A stretch of DNA of 35,735 bases from Loktanella salsilacus (GTDB taxonomy: Bacteria; Pseudomonadota; Alphaproteobacteria; Rhodobacterales; Rhodobacteraceae). Location of the stretch: NCBI RefSeq assembly GCF_900114485.1, contig NZ_FOTF01000029.1, positions 1 through 35,735 of the forward strand. Direction: 5' to 3'. Every line of letters begins with the position of its first letter. Position 1 is the stretch's first letter. The translations under genes were made by a program, and so were the position numbers. The notes under the pieces were generated by a model. It ran no database searches. It worked only from the letters and a program-made list of their open reading frames with translations, and was not told the origin of the DNA. Below are positions 24,188 through 31,164 of this stretch, one piece after another.

Positions 24188-24739
24188 TTAAATGATACGG
24201 ACTTGCGTTCCGACCTGGCACAGGGAGAACAGTTCGGCGATTTTTTCGTTATAGAGGCCAATGCAACCGTCCGAAGACGGGCGGCCGATCTTACGGGTGT
24301 CGTGGGTTCCGTGGATCAGGTAGGCGGGCCAGCCCAGATACATCGCATGGGTCCCCAGCGGGTTATCGGGTCCCGGTGGCATGTATGTCCAACCGAACCG
24401 CTCTTTCTGCGATGCGGTCGGGGTCCAGTCAGGTCCGAGGCGCTTACGCACGATACTGGTGTACCCGCGCTTGGTCAGCTCTTCGCTGATCGGCACAGAT
24501 GTCGGATAGACGCGGTAGTCGCTGGCGTCCGCATCCCAGTAATGCAAGGCGCGCGACTGCGTATCTGCGACGATGGCACCGGGGCCAAGATCGTCAAAAT
24601 GGTCCTGCCATTGATGGGTTCGGAAACTGGCAACGTTTCGGGTGGTCGGGGCTAGTTGCGCCACGGCGGGGGACGCCAGTGCGGTCAGCGCAGCGATGCC
24701 GCCCGCCAGCAGCGTGCGTCGATCGGTATGGTTAGTCAT
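24188..24739 (-). CDS. L,D-transpeptidase (YkuD), first gene of a tandem pair
   Basis: This 183-residue protein has a signal with a twin-arginine (TDRRTLLAGGIAALTALASP, cleavage near AVAQ). The YkuD domain shows QSRALHYWDADASDYRVYPT, GPDNPLGTHAMYLGW, LIHGTHD (H143) and PSSDGCIGL (C159). Cys174 near the C-terminus (LCQVG) is an additional cysteine. A tandem CTTAAG box sits 42 bases upstream of its ATG, exactly the spacing seen at the response-regulator gene, so the pair of transpeptidases is probably under that regulator. The DsbA gene stop is 62 bases upstream of this start. Confidence 0.93.
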   Translation of the reverse strand: MTNHTDRRTLLAGGIAALTALASPAVAQLAPTTRNVASFRTHQWQDHFDDLGPGAIVADTQSRALHYWDADASDYRVYPTSVPISEELTKRGYTSIVRKRLGPDWTPTASQKERFGWTYMPPGPDNPLGTHAMYLGWPAYLIHGTHDTRKIGRPSSDGCIGLYNEKIAELFSLCQVGTQVRII

Positions 24740-24781
24740 GTCTGCCTCATGTTTTTGTTGGGATGCCTATCGGTGACCAAC

Positions 24782-24798
24782 CTTAAGTCAGCCTGAAG
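24782..24798 (-). promoter_or_regulatory. Tandem CTTAAG-type box before the L,D-transpeptidase pair
   Basis: On the minus strand CTTCAG-gctga-CTTAAG: two hexamers at 11-base period with one mismatch in the distal half. Its near edge is 42 bases from the ATG at 24739, the same distance as the box before the response regulator. Confidence 0.65.
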
Positions 24799-24801
24799 GT
24801 G

Positions 24802-25407
24802 TCAGCCCTGTCTGGCGGTCGAGATTGCATCTTTCAGCGCTGTCTGATCCATCACACCGCCGTAGAACTTCGTTCCGATCACAAAGGCAGGTGTCCCGCC
24901 AAAGCCGAAGGCGGCAGCCTGCTGCTGGTTGCGCTGCAACAGGCCATCCCATTTAGCTCGTGACTGTTTAAAGGAGACCATGGCTTCTTTCGGATCGACG
25001 ACGGTGGCAACGGCCGCGTCGACAATGTCTTCGTCCAGCCGGCCGGTGGTCTGCATCAAGGCGTGGTTGACCTCCGGGTAGTGTCCCATATCCACCGAGC
25101 CCAAGCCCAGTTGAGCGGCGTAGATCGAGGCGGCGCTCAGGATCGGCCAGTCCTTCAGGACCAGTCGCACGTTCCCGTCCTCAGCAACCACGCTCATCAG
25201 ATCAGGGTGGCCCGCCTTGCAGTAGGGACATTGGTAATCGAAGAACTCCGCGATCGTCACATCGCCATCCGGGTTGCCAAGAACGGGGGCGTCAGGATCG
25301 AAATAGACGGCCTCCGGCGTCAGTTGATTGTCCTGTGCACGGGCAAGGCGCGGCAGAATAAGGGTTGCGGTGGCGGTGGCCAAAATGGCGCGTCGTGTCA
25401 GTTGCAT
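24802..25407 (-). CDS. DsbA-family thiol:disulfide oxidoreductase
   Basis: This 201-residue protein has a signal MQLTRRAILATATATLILPR (twin-arginine-like), cleaved near ARAQ. The thioredoxin fold with inserted helices carries the active site FFDYQCPYCKAGH (C60, C63) and the cis-Pro loop GGTPAFVIG. CPYC/CPHC is the typical redox pair of DsbA and DsbG-like enzymes in Alphaproteobacteria. It would oxidise or isomerise disulfides in the periplasm, so it complements the DsbD/TlpA reductive branch. AGGA precedes the ATG at 25407; the frame's start at 25434 would overlap the upstream TlpA gene. It follows that gene by 23 bases in one operon. Confidence 0.92.
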   Translation of the reverse strand: MQLTRRAILATATATLILPRLARAQDNQLTPEAVYFDPDAPVLGNPDGDVTIAEFFDYQCPYCKAGHPDLMSVVAEDGNVRLVLKDWPILSAASIYAAQLGLGSVDMGHYPEVNHALMQTTGRLDEDIVDAAVATVVDPKEAMVSFKQSRAKWDGLLQRNQQQAAAFGFGGTPAFVIGTKFYGGVMDQTALKDAISTARQG

Positions 25408-25430
25408 GGTTTGGTCCTTTTGAATGGATG

Positions 25431-26225
25431 TCATCGGGTGCTTTGAATTCCCGCGGTCAGGGCCGCACGAGACACTTCGCCCGTCACGGCCTCAGTCAGA
25501 TTACCGTCTGCGTCGAAAAACAGGGTGGTGGGCAGACCTAAGGCTTCGAAGTGGCGCATCAGATCCATGTTGGGATCCAGCAGGACGCCGTCGCCCTTCA
25601 AGTTCTGCACCTCCAGAAAGCGGCGCACGTCGGTCAGCGTCTCGCCTTGGTTGGCAAAGACGATGCGCGCATCCGGCGTGTCTTTGGCGACCTGCATCAT
25701 CATTGGCATCTCGCGGCGGCAGGGCGGACACCATGTCGCCCACAGGTTTACGACCAACGGACGTGCGTCATCGCCAGGGAGTAGAGTTTGTGCTCTGTCG
25801 ATGTTCGCAAAACTCATGTGCGGCAGATTGCTGGCACCGCCGGCGGGTAAGAGATGGGGCGTGATGCCAGCGGCCAGCGCGGCGACGCCGGTGGCCATCA
25901 TTAACGGCAGCGCAGTGCGCCGGTCGCGCACCACAGTAAATATTATCACAACGCCGACACCGGCCAGTCCGGCTGCTGGCAGGAATCCACCTTGCCAGAC
26001 GGCCGAAATATCCAGTGGATGCGCGGCGTAAACATCCCAGTGGCTGATGACAAATCCGGCGCGGGCAGCCACAAGCCAACCCACGATGACAGCAGTCCCT
26101 TGCAGATTTCGCGTCCTGTCCAGCCGGTTCCAAAGCCACAGGCAGGTCAGAAAGCTCAGGGCTGCAATAAAGGCTATGACCCGGTCTGCCCCAAAGACGA
26201 AGGGCCCGAGCTGCAGCCCCGTCAT
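25431..26225 (-). CDS. Lgt-like/TlpA fusion thioredoxin, copy 2
   Basis: This 264-residue protein is a paralogue of the one at 22514-23323. Residues 1-125 are membrane helices resembling the N-terminal part of Lgt, here very clearly (VAARAGFVISHWDVYAAHPL then DISAVWQGGF), but the Lgt His of the HGG motif is replaced (LPAAG) and the later catalytic region is missing. Residues 135-264 are a TlpA-like thioredoxin with WCPPC (C166, C169) and GLPTTLFF. It should be a membrane-tethered periplasmic reductase or thiol carrier. It is the first gene of an operon with DsbA, behind a tandem box 82 bases upstream. Confidence 0.88.
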   Translation of the reverse strand: MTGLQLGPFVFGADRVIAFIAALSFLTCLWLWNRLDRTRNLQGTAVIVGWLVAARAGFVISHWDVYAAHPLDISAVWQGGFLPAAGLAGVGVVIIFTVVRDRRTALPLMMATGVAALAAGITPHLLPAGGASNLPHMSFANIDRAQTLLPGDDARPLVVNLWATWCPPCRREMPMMMQVAKDTPDARIVFANQGETLTDVRRFLEVQNLKGDGVLLDPNMDLMRHFEALGLPTTLFFDADGNLTEAVTGEVSRAALTAGIQSTR

Positions 26226-26307
26226 CGTCGCCCCCCCGATATGGGCGGCGGATTGGCGGTGAAACTATATCGGTCGGTAAACATGGGGACCGCTGTGCGG
26301 AGAGACC

Positions 26308-26324
26308 CTTAAGCGAACCTTAAA
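26308..26324 (-). promoter_or_regulatory. Tandem CTTAAG-type box before the TlpA-DsbA operon
   Basis: On the minus strand TTTAAG-gttcg-CTTAAG, 11-base period, near edge 82 bases from the ATG at 26225. It fits the same pattern as the box at the response-regulator gene. Confidence 0.65.
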
Positions 26325-26410
26325 CCGCGAGAACCAGTGGGGCAGGCCGAGGCTCGGTGTGTCCACCAGCAATCACTGGCAAAATGGGACCAAGCCGTCA
26401 GCCTTTTGGC

Positions 26411-27364
26411 TCATTCGAACTCCATCTGCTCAAAGACTCTTCCCGCGTTCTTGGTCGCGAGCTCTTCAAAAGTATCAAGGTGTGCGTAGGGCGTTTGATC
26501 GATGTAATAGGCCTCGGCCAGCCCTCCGCCTTCATCCAGAAGTGTTTCGATCTGTCTGCGCAAGTAGACAAGGTAATCGTGGGTATAAAGGCGCACTTGA
26601 TCGACGTTTGTTGGATGACCGTGACCGGGAATGACGTAAGTCGCGCCAAGCGGCTCGAAGGCTGTCTCCCATGTCTCGACCCAGCCTTTGGTGTCAGTGT
26701 CGGGAAATATCGGCAGCATGCGTTCGTGGAATGCCATATCGCCGGAAATCACCAGTTTCTGGTCGGGCAGCCAGATGACGATGTCACCGGGGCTGTGGGC
26801 CGGACCCAGATAGCGTGCCTCGATTGTGAAATCGCCAAAGGGGACAGTGTAGACATCGTCGAAGGTTTCGGTGGGGGCTTGGACGCGGGTGTCATCAAAG
26901 CGGTCCGCTAAAAGCTGCGCGCCTGCGTCGAATGATGCGGCACCCTCGGCCGCGAAGGTCTCGGCTGCAGCAGTATGGGCCAACACCGGCACGCCCAGTT
27001 CAACCCAGTAACCATTGCCGAGCATGGCGTGGCCCTGTCCGTTCTCGTCTATCACCAATTTTACCGGTTGTTCGGTTATGGCTTTAATCTCTGTATGCAG
27101 CGCCTTTGCAAGGCCCCAGCTGGCACCGGCGTTTATCACAACGACGCCGTCGCCGGTCACGATGAAGCTGAGGTTGTTGTTGTGGCCCGCGTTCTCGTAG
27201 GTGGGCGGAGCGGTCGCGCCGGTGGCTGACCAGACACCCGGAATGAATTCCACCGGTTTGGCGTAAAGGAGTGAGTCCGGGTATTGGTCAGCAATGTTCT
27301 CGTTGGCAAAGGCACTCGTCGCGACAAGAAACAGCAGCGTTGCGAAGGGTTGTGTCATCTGCAT
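26411..27364 (-). CDS. Secreted metallo-beta-lactamase-fold protein with altered metal motif
   Basis: This 317-residue exported protein has a signal peptide (to about residue 20, ATSAFA). The MBL fold is clear: FIPGVWSATG, NNNLSFIVTGDGVVVINAG, GPAHSPGDIVIWLPDQKLVI with H190, SGD with D209 and IPGHGHP with H248. The usual HxHxDH motif, however, reads DENGQGH at residues 106-112, so two His and the Asp of the first metal site are missing while the spacing to the GN is kept. It may bind one metal or none, or be a relative of SoxH/quinoprotein-linked MBL proteins with a different site. It follows the multicopper oxidase gene by 42 bases in one operon. Confidence 0.85.
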   Translation of the reverse strand: MQMTQPFATLLFLVATSAFANENIADQYPDSLLYAKPVEFIPGVWSATGATAPPTYENAGHNNNLSFIVTGDGVVVINAGASWGLAKALHTEIKAITEQPVKLVIDENGQGHAMLGNGYWVELGVPVLAHTAAAETFAAEGAASFDAGAQLLADRFDDTRVQAPTETFDDVYTVPFGDFTIEARYLGPAHSPGDIVIWLPDQKLVISGDMAFHERMLPIFPDTDTKGWVETWETAFEPLGATYVIPGHGHPTNVDQVRLYTHDYLVYLRRQIETLLDEGGGLAEAYYIDQTPYAHLDTFEELATKNAGRVFEQMEFE

Positions 27365-27406
27365 AGGTGAGCCTTTCCAGCGGTTTGTAGTATCAGTTCG
27401 ATCCGG

Positions 27407-28897
27407 TCACGACACGGTAAATTGCCCCATCATGCCAGCGTCTTCATGTTCGAGGATGTGGCAGTGATACATAAACGGCGTCTCTGCCGTCGCACACTTA
27501 TCAAACCGTACGAGAATTTCCGTCGGGCCGTCCACAAGTACCACGTCCTTGAGCCCGACCTGCTGCGGATCGACGGCGCGACCACCTTGCGAAATGACCT
27601 GAAAAGAGGTGCCGTGCACATGGAACGGATGCGCCTGCATATCCGCATCGATGCGCCACAACTCGGTCTCGTTCAGTTGCATGGCCTGGTCGATGCGGTT
27701 CATGTCGTAGGAGTCACCGTTGATGCCCATGGCTTGCCCGTCGCGGCCGATCAGGGTGTTGAACATACTGCCCATCATGCCGCCGCCGTGCAGATTGAGC
27801 CTGAAGGAGCGCGTGCGCACGGGTTCACCCATATCACGGATGTCGCTGGGCAACGTCTTGGGCAAGGTGGCCGGCGCTGTGACCGCCGCGTCGCCGACAT
27901 CGAAGGACATGACCTCGAACGTACTGTCGGAATTGCCGCCGCCGTTCATCATTCCGCCGCCGCCCATCATGCTGCCGCCACCCATCATGCCACCACTGCC
28001 GACGTCGCGGGATACCAGACGGGCAGGGGCGCGGTCCGCAAAATCCACAACGATCTCGGCCCGTTCGGCAGGGGCCAATTGCAGTGTCGTGCGCCCCATG
28101 GGTGCGGGCAGCAGACCACCGTCGGTGCCGACCTGATGGAACGTACGACCGTCGGCAAAGCTGAAGTCATAGATGCGGGCATTGGACGCATTTAGCACCC
28201 GCAGGCGCACCAGCCCTCCTGGCACCGTCAGCTTGGGCCTGATCGCGCCGTTGACCAAAATCTCTGAACCTCGGAAACCCTGCATGACCCCCATCATTCC
28301 AAGGTCATAACTCATGCGGCCGGATCGGTCGAAGTTGCGATCTTGGACGATCAAGGGAATGTCATTGAAGCCATAGTCATCGGGCAGCCCGGCATCGACA
28401 TCCGGGTCATCGACGATGATCATACCTGCCAATCCGCGATAGACCTGATCCGCAGTCTGTCCGTGGACGTGGCTGTGATACCAGAGGGTCGCGGCGGGGT
28501 GATCGACGGGCAGTTCCGGTGACCACGTCTGGCCGGGGGCAAAAGCAAGCTGCGGTCCACCATCTAAATGACCTGGCACATGCATGCCATGCCAATGGGC
28601 CGTGATGGGGTCATCGGTGCGGTTGACCACGTCAATGTTGGCCGTCCGTCCGCGCTGAAACCGCAGCAACGGGCCAAGGTAGTCCTGCTCATAGCCTAGT
28701 GTGGGGGAGGGGGCACCGTCCATAAATGCGCGTGTGCCGTTCCGCGCGGTCAGCGTATGACCGGCGTCCGGCCCAATTTCCATGACCGCTGGGATCGGGA
28801 GTGGCGCCCCCGGCTCTGCCGCAAAGGCGCGCCGCGTCATAAGGGCAGGGGCGGCCAGGGCCGTCGCAGCGCAGGTCAGGAACTGACGTCGTTTCAT
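27407..28897 (-). CDS. Multicopper oxidase, CueO-like, Tat-exported
   Basis: This 496-residue protein has a Tat signal (MKRRQFLTCAATALAAPALM). The copper ligands are HWHG (101-104), WYHSHVHG (139-146), HPFHVHG (423-429) and HCHILEHEDAGM (478-489), giving the trinuclear site and a type-1 site with Met axial ligand. A Met/Gly-rich loop (303-317, GMMGGGSMMGGGGMM) is the position where CueO has its Met-rich Cu(I)-binding insert. It should oxidise Cu(I), and perhaps phenolic or siderophore substrates, in the periplasm. It is only distantly similar to the other oxidase at 9946-11304. It is the first gene of an operon with the MBL-fold protein; a possible box lies 58 bases upstream. Confidence 0.95.
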   Translation of the reverse strand: MKRRQFLTCAATALAAPALMTRRAFAAEPGAPLPIPAVMEIGPDAGHTLTARNGTRAFMDGAPSPTLGYEQDYLGPLLRFQRGRTANIDVVNRTDDPITAHWHGMHVPGHLDGGPQLAFAPGQTWSPELPVDHPAATLWYHSHVHGQTADQVYRGLAGMIIVDDPDVDAGLPDDYGFNDIPLIVQDRNFDRSGRMSYDLGMMGVMQGFRGSEILVNGAIRPKLTVPGGLVRLRVLNASNARIYDFSFADGRTFHQVGTDGGLLPAPMGRTTLQLAPAERAEIVVDFADRAPARLVSRDVGSGGMMGGGSMMGGGGMMNGGGNSDSTFEVMSFDVGDAAVTAPATLPKTLPSDIRDMGEPVRTRSFRLNLHGGGMMGSMFNTLIGRDGQAMGINGDSYDMNRIDQAMQLNETELWRIDADMQAHPFHVHGTSFQVISQGGRAVDPQQVGLKDVVLVDGPTEILVRFDKCATAETPFMYHCHILEHEDAGMMGQFTVS

Positions 28898-28955
28898 ATC
28901 GAACCTCTGGTTTGTATCGGATCTTAAGATTGTCGAAATTTGGCGACTACGGCGG

Positions 28956-28972
28956 TTTAAGACGATCTTGAT
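28956..28972 (-). promoter_or_regulatory. Degenerate tandem box before the multicopper oxidase
   Basis: On the minus strand ATCAAG-atcgt-CTTAAA, 11-base period, near edge 58 bases from the ATG at 28897. A separate CTTAAG lies at 28923-28928, exactly 33 bases (three periods) away. This is the weakest of the four boxes. Confidence 0.45.
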
Positions 28973-29191
28973 AGCCGTTCACATGGCCCCACAGGCGGTC
29001 CTTGCAATGGGGCTCCTGTCTCTGAGTGACTGGAGAAATCGTGCATTCTTGCCTGATATGTTATTTAGATCAGCCTCTTAACGGTCGCATGATACTGTGT
29101 TTTATTGTAAGCATATATTTGAATGTGTAGTTCACATGATCAGGCGTCCATGCAAGGCTGTTCTCGCGAGTCAACTCGAGGAGGAGTCGAA

Positions 29192-30157
29192 ATGGAGCAC
29201 TTCAAGACATTTGTAGCAGCAAGCAGCATTGCCTTGCTGACAAGCAGCGGCGCATCTGCGCAGGACCAAGACGAGGAGAACGGCAACAAGGACTACCGGA
29301 CCTTCACAGCGGGCGATATTGCCTATGGCCAGATTGGGGACAGCTATACGGCTGACCTCGTGATGTATTTGGCCGGAAACCAGTTCATGGTGATTGAAGA
29401 CCTGATCAGCGATTTTCAAGGCAAGAACCCTGATATCGCGACAATCTATGTCGAAACGATCCCGCCCGGGCAAATCATCAACGGACAGCTTTTGCAGCAG
29501 GGCCAGATCAACGGCGAGGATACTGCGCAGAACCCGGATCTTTACGCCTCAGTCAATTTGGGACACCTGACGACGCTGGCCACTGAGAATCGCATGACCG
29601 ACTACAAGGTCTACACGCACAACAAGCTCGAATTGATGGTGGCCAAGGGCAATCCCAAAGAGATCAAGGGCGCAGAGGATCTGGGCCGTGATGATCTGGT
29701 GCAGTCCCATCCCAACCCCCAGACCGAGGGGATAATGAGATTCTACGGGCTGGCGATGCTGAAAGACCTTGGTCTCTACGACAAGGTGACGGGCGGGCAG
29801 GACTGCAAGGGCTGCTGGGCCGTCGCCGACAAGGTCTGGTTCACCGATCGCCATCACCGTGAGACGCCGCAGCGCATCGAGGACGGACTTGCCGATGTTG
29901 GAATCGTTTGGACGACCGAAGTGAAAGAGGCCGTCGATGCCGGTCGTGATATCGAAGGCGTGGCGATCGCCGCGCCATTTAACAAGCAGGACGAGGTGAG
30001 CTATGCGATCGGTCAGATCACGGACGGCCGCAATCCTGAAAATGCCGCCACGTTCCTCGAATATCTGGCCAGCGATGCGGCACAGGACATCTATGTCTCC
30101 TACGGCTTTGTGCCTGCCAGTGCCGAAGAACTGACGCTGAAGCCGATTCCGAAGTGA
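29192..30157 (+). CDS. Periplasmic substrate-binding protein (ModA-like), orphan
   Basis: This 321-residue protein has a signal peptide ending near SGASAQ. It has the type-2 periplasmic binding fold pattern: LISDFQGKNPDIATIYVETI, GADLGRDDLV-like segment around KELKGAEDLG, AKGNPKEI, ADVGIVWTTEVKEA and the C-terminal NAATFLEYLASDAAQDIYVS, as in molybdate/tungstate-type binding proteins. A DCKGCWAV segment adds two cysteines (CxxC), not usual for ModA. The ATG at 29192 has GAGGAGG-type sequence upstream; the frame extends to 29123 without support. No ABC permease or ATPase gene is nearby, so it may serve a distant transporter or act as a sensor. The ligand is unknown. Confidence 0.8.
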   Translation: MEHFKTFVAASSIALLTSSGASAQDQDEENGNKDYRTFTAGDIAYGQIGDSYTADLVMYLAGNQFMVIEDLISDFQGKNPDIATIYVETIPPGQIINGQLLQQGQINGEDTAQNPDLYASVNLGHLTTLATENRMTDYKVYTHNKLELMVAKGNPKEIKGAEDLGRDDLVQSHPNPQTEGIMRFYGLAMLKDLGLYDKVTGGQDCKGCWAVADKVWFTDRHHRETPQRIEDGLADVGIVWTTEVKEAVDAGRDIEGVAIAAPFNKQDEVSYAIGQITDGRNPENAATFLEYLASDAAQDIYVSYGFVPASAEELTLKPIPK

Positions 30158-30162
30158 CGGAT

Positions 30163-30196
30163 TTGGCGCGGCATGTGTTCTTGCCGCGCCAATTTT
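30163..30196 (+). terminator. Rho-independent terminator
   Basis: TTGGCGCGGC (30163-30172) pairs perfectly with GCCGCGCCAA (30183-30192), followed by TTTT. It begins five bases after the stop at 30157, so the binding-protein gene ends its own transcript. Confidence 0.92.
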
Positions 30197-30344
30197 CCAA
30201 ATGCAGGCGTTCAGTTGGGCGCTGTCGCCGCTTCGTCGTTGAGAACACTTCAGTGTGATGAATCAGGAAAACCTCGGCCTACCTTGGAACACATATTGAT
30301 CTGTGAATGTTTACTTCCCACTTCTGAAATGAATAGGAAACCAA

Positions 30345-31106
30345 ATGGCCGGATCTACAATGCTCGCGGGTGCCGCGATGGCTACGATCTTTGCGGCGAC
30401 TGCTGCATGCGCAGATATCTCTCTTTTCGGGCCAGGCGGCCCGACACCTGCAATGAAAGAAGCTGCAACCGCATTTGAAGAGGCGACCGGGATTGCGGTG
30501 GCCGTGACGGGTGGACCGGCATCGGACTGGATGGACGACGCCAAAGCGAATGCCGATGCGATTTACAGCGGCTCCCAGAACATGATGGATGATTTCATCG
30601 CAAGCCACGGCAAAATCATTGACGACACTGTAGAGCCACTGTTCCTGCGTCCGTCTGCCATTCTGGTCCGCAAGGGAAACCCGAAAGAAATTGCGGGCAT
30701 TGCCGATCTGGTCGAACGGGATCTGGGGCTGATGGTCGTCGATGGTGCTGGTCAGGTCGGCATGTGGGAAGACGTGGTCGGTCGGTTGCGGGATGTCGCG
30801 GCCATGAAAAGCTTTCGCGCCAATATCAACATTCTGGCACCCAACAGCGGTGCGGCACGGGACATCTGGAACAGCGACGACAGCATCGACGCCTGGCTGA
30901 TTTGGAACCACTGGCAGATCGACAACCCCGACATCGCCGAACTCGTCGCGACCGAGCCGGAGTTAACCATCTATCGTGACACCTCGATCGCGCGGACTGA
31001 AAAAGGCGTAGACAATGACGAAGTCACCCAATTCATCGACTTCCTGAAAGGTGACCAAGGCTCGAAAATTTTCGCGGCACATGGTTGGCAGCGCACATTC
31101 GACTGA
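30345..31106 (+). CDS. Second ModA-like substrate-binding protein
   Basis: This 253-residue protein has a signal peptide (about residues 1-22, MAGSTMLAGAAMATIFAATA then ACA). The binding-fold core shows ISLFGPGGPTPAMKEAATAF, EEATGIAVAVTGGPASDW, LFLRPSAILVRKGNPKEI, a central NSGAARDIW and the C-terminal FIDFLKGDQGSKIFAAHGWQ. It is similar in layout to molybdate-type binding proteins and more distantly to the gene just upstream. A stop codon lies in frame just before the ATG, and AGGA precedes it, so 30345 is the start. It has no transporter partner here. The SoxB-like gene follows after about 58 bases, perhaps in the same unit, hinting at an oxyanion such as a sulfur compound. Confidence 0.8.
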   Translation: MAGSTMLAGAAMATIFAATAACADISLFGPGGPTPAMKEAATAFEEATGIAVAVTGGPASDWMDDAKANADAIYSGSQNMMDDFIASHGKIIDDTVEPLFLRPSAILVRKGNPKEIAGIADLVERDLGLMVVDGAGQVGMWEDVVGRLRDVAAMKSFRANINILAPNSGAARDIWNSDDSIDAWLIWNHWQIDNPDIAELVATEPELTIYRDTSIARTEKGVDNDEVTQFIDFLKGDQGSKIFAAHGWQRTFD

Positions 31107-31164
31107 CGCCCGATGCGCCGATGATAACCCGGCAGGCGCGCACTAACGCCTAAGGAGAATGATG

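Noticed and set aside
27422-28195. Plus-strand His-rich open frame of 257 codons opposite the CueO-like oxidase
   Set aside because: The His runs come from the complement of the Met/Gly-rich loop codons; it is a shadow frame.
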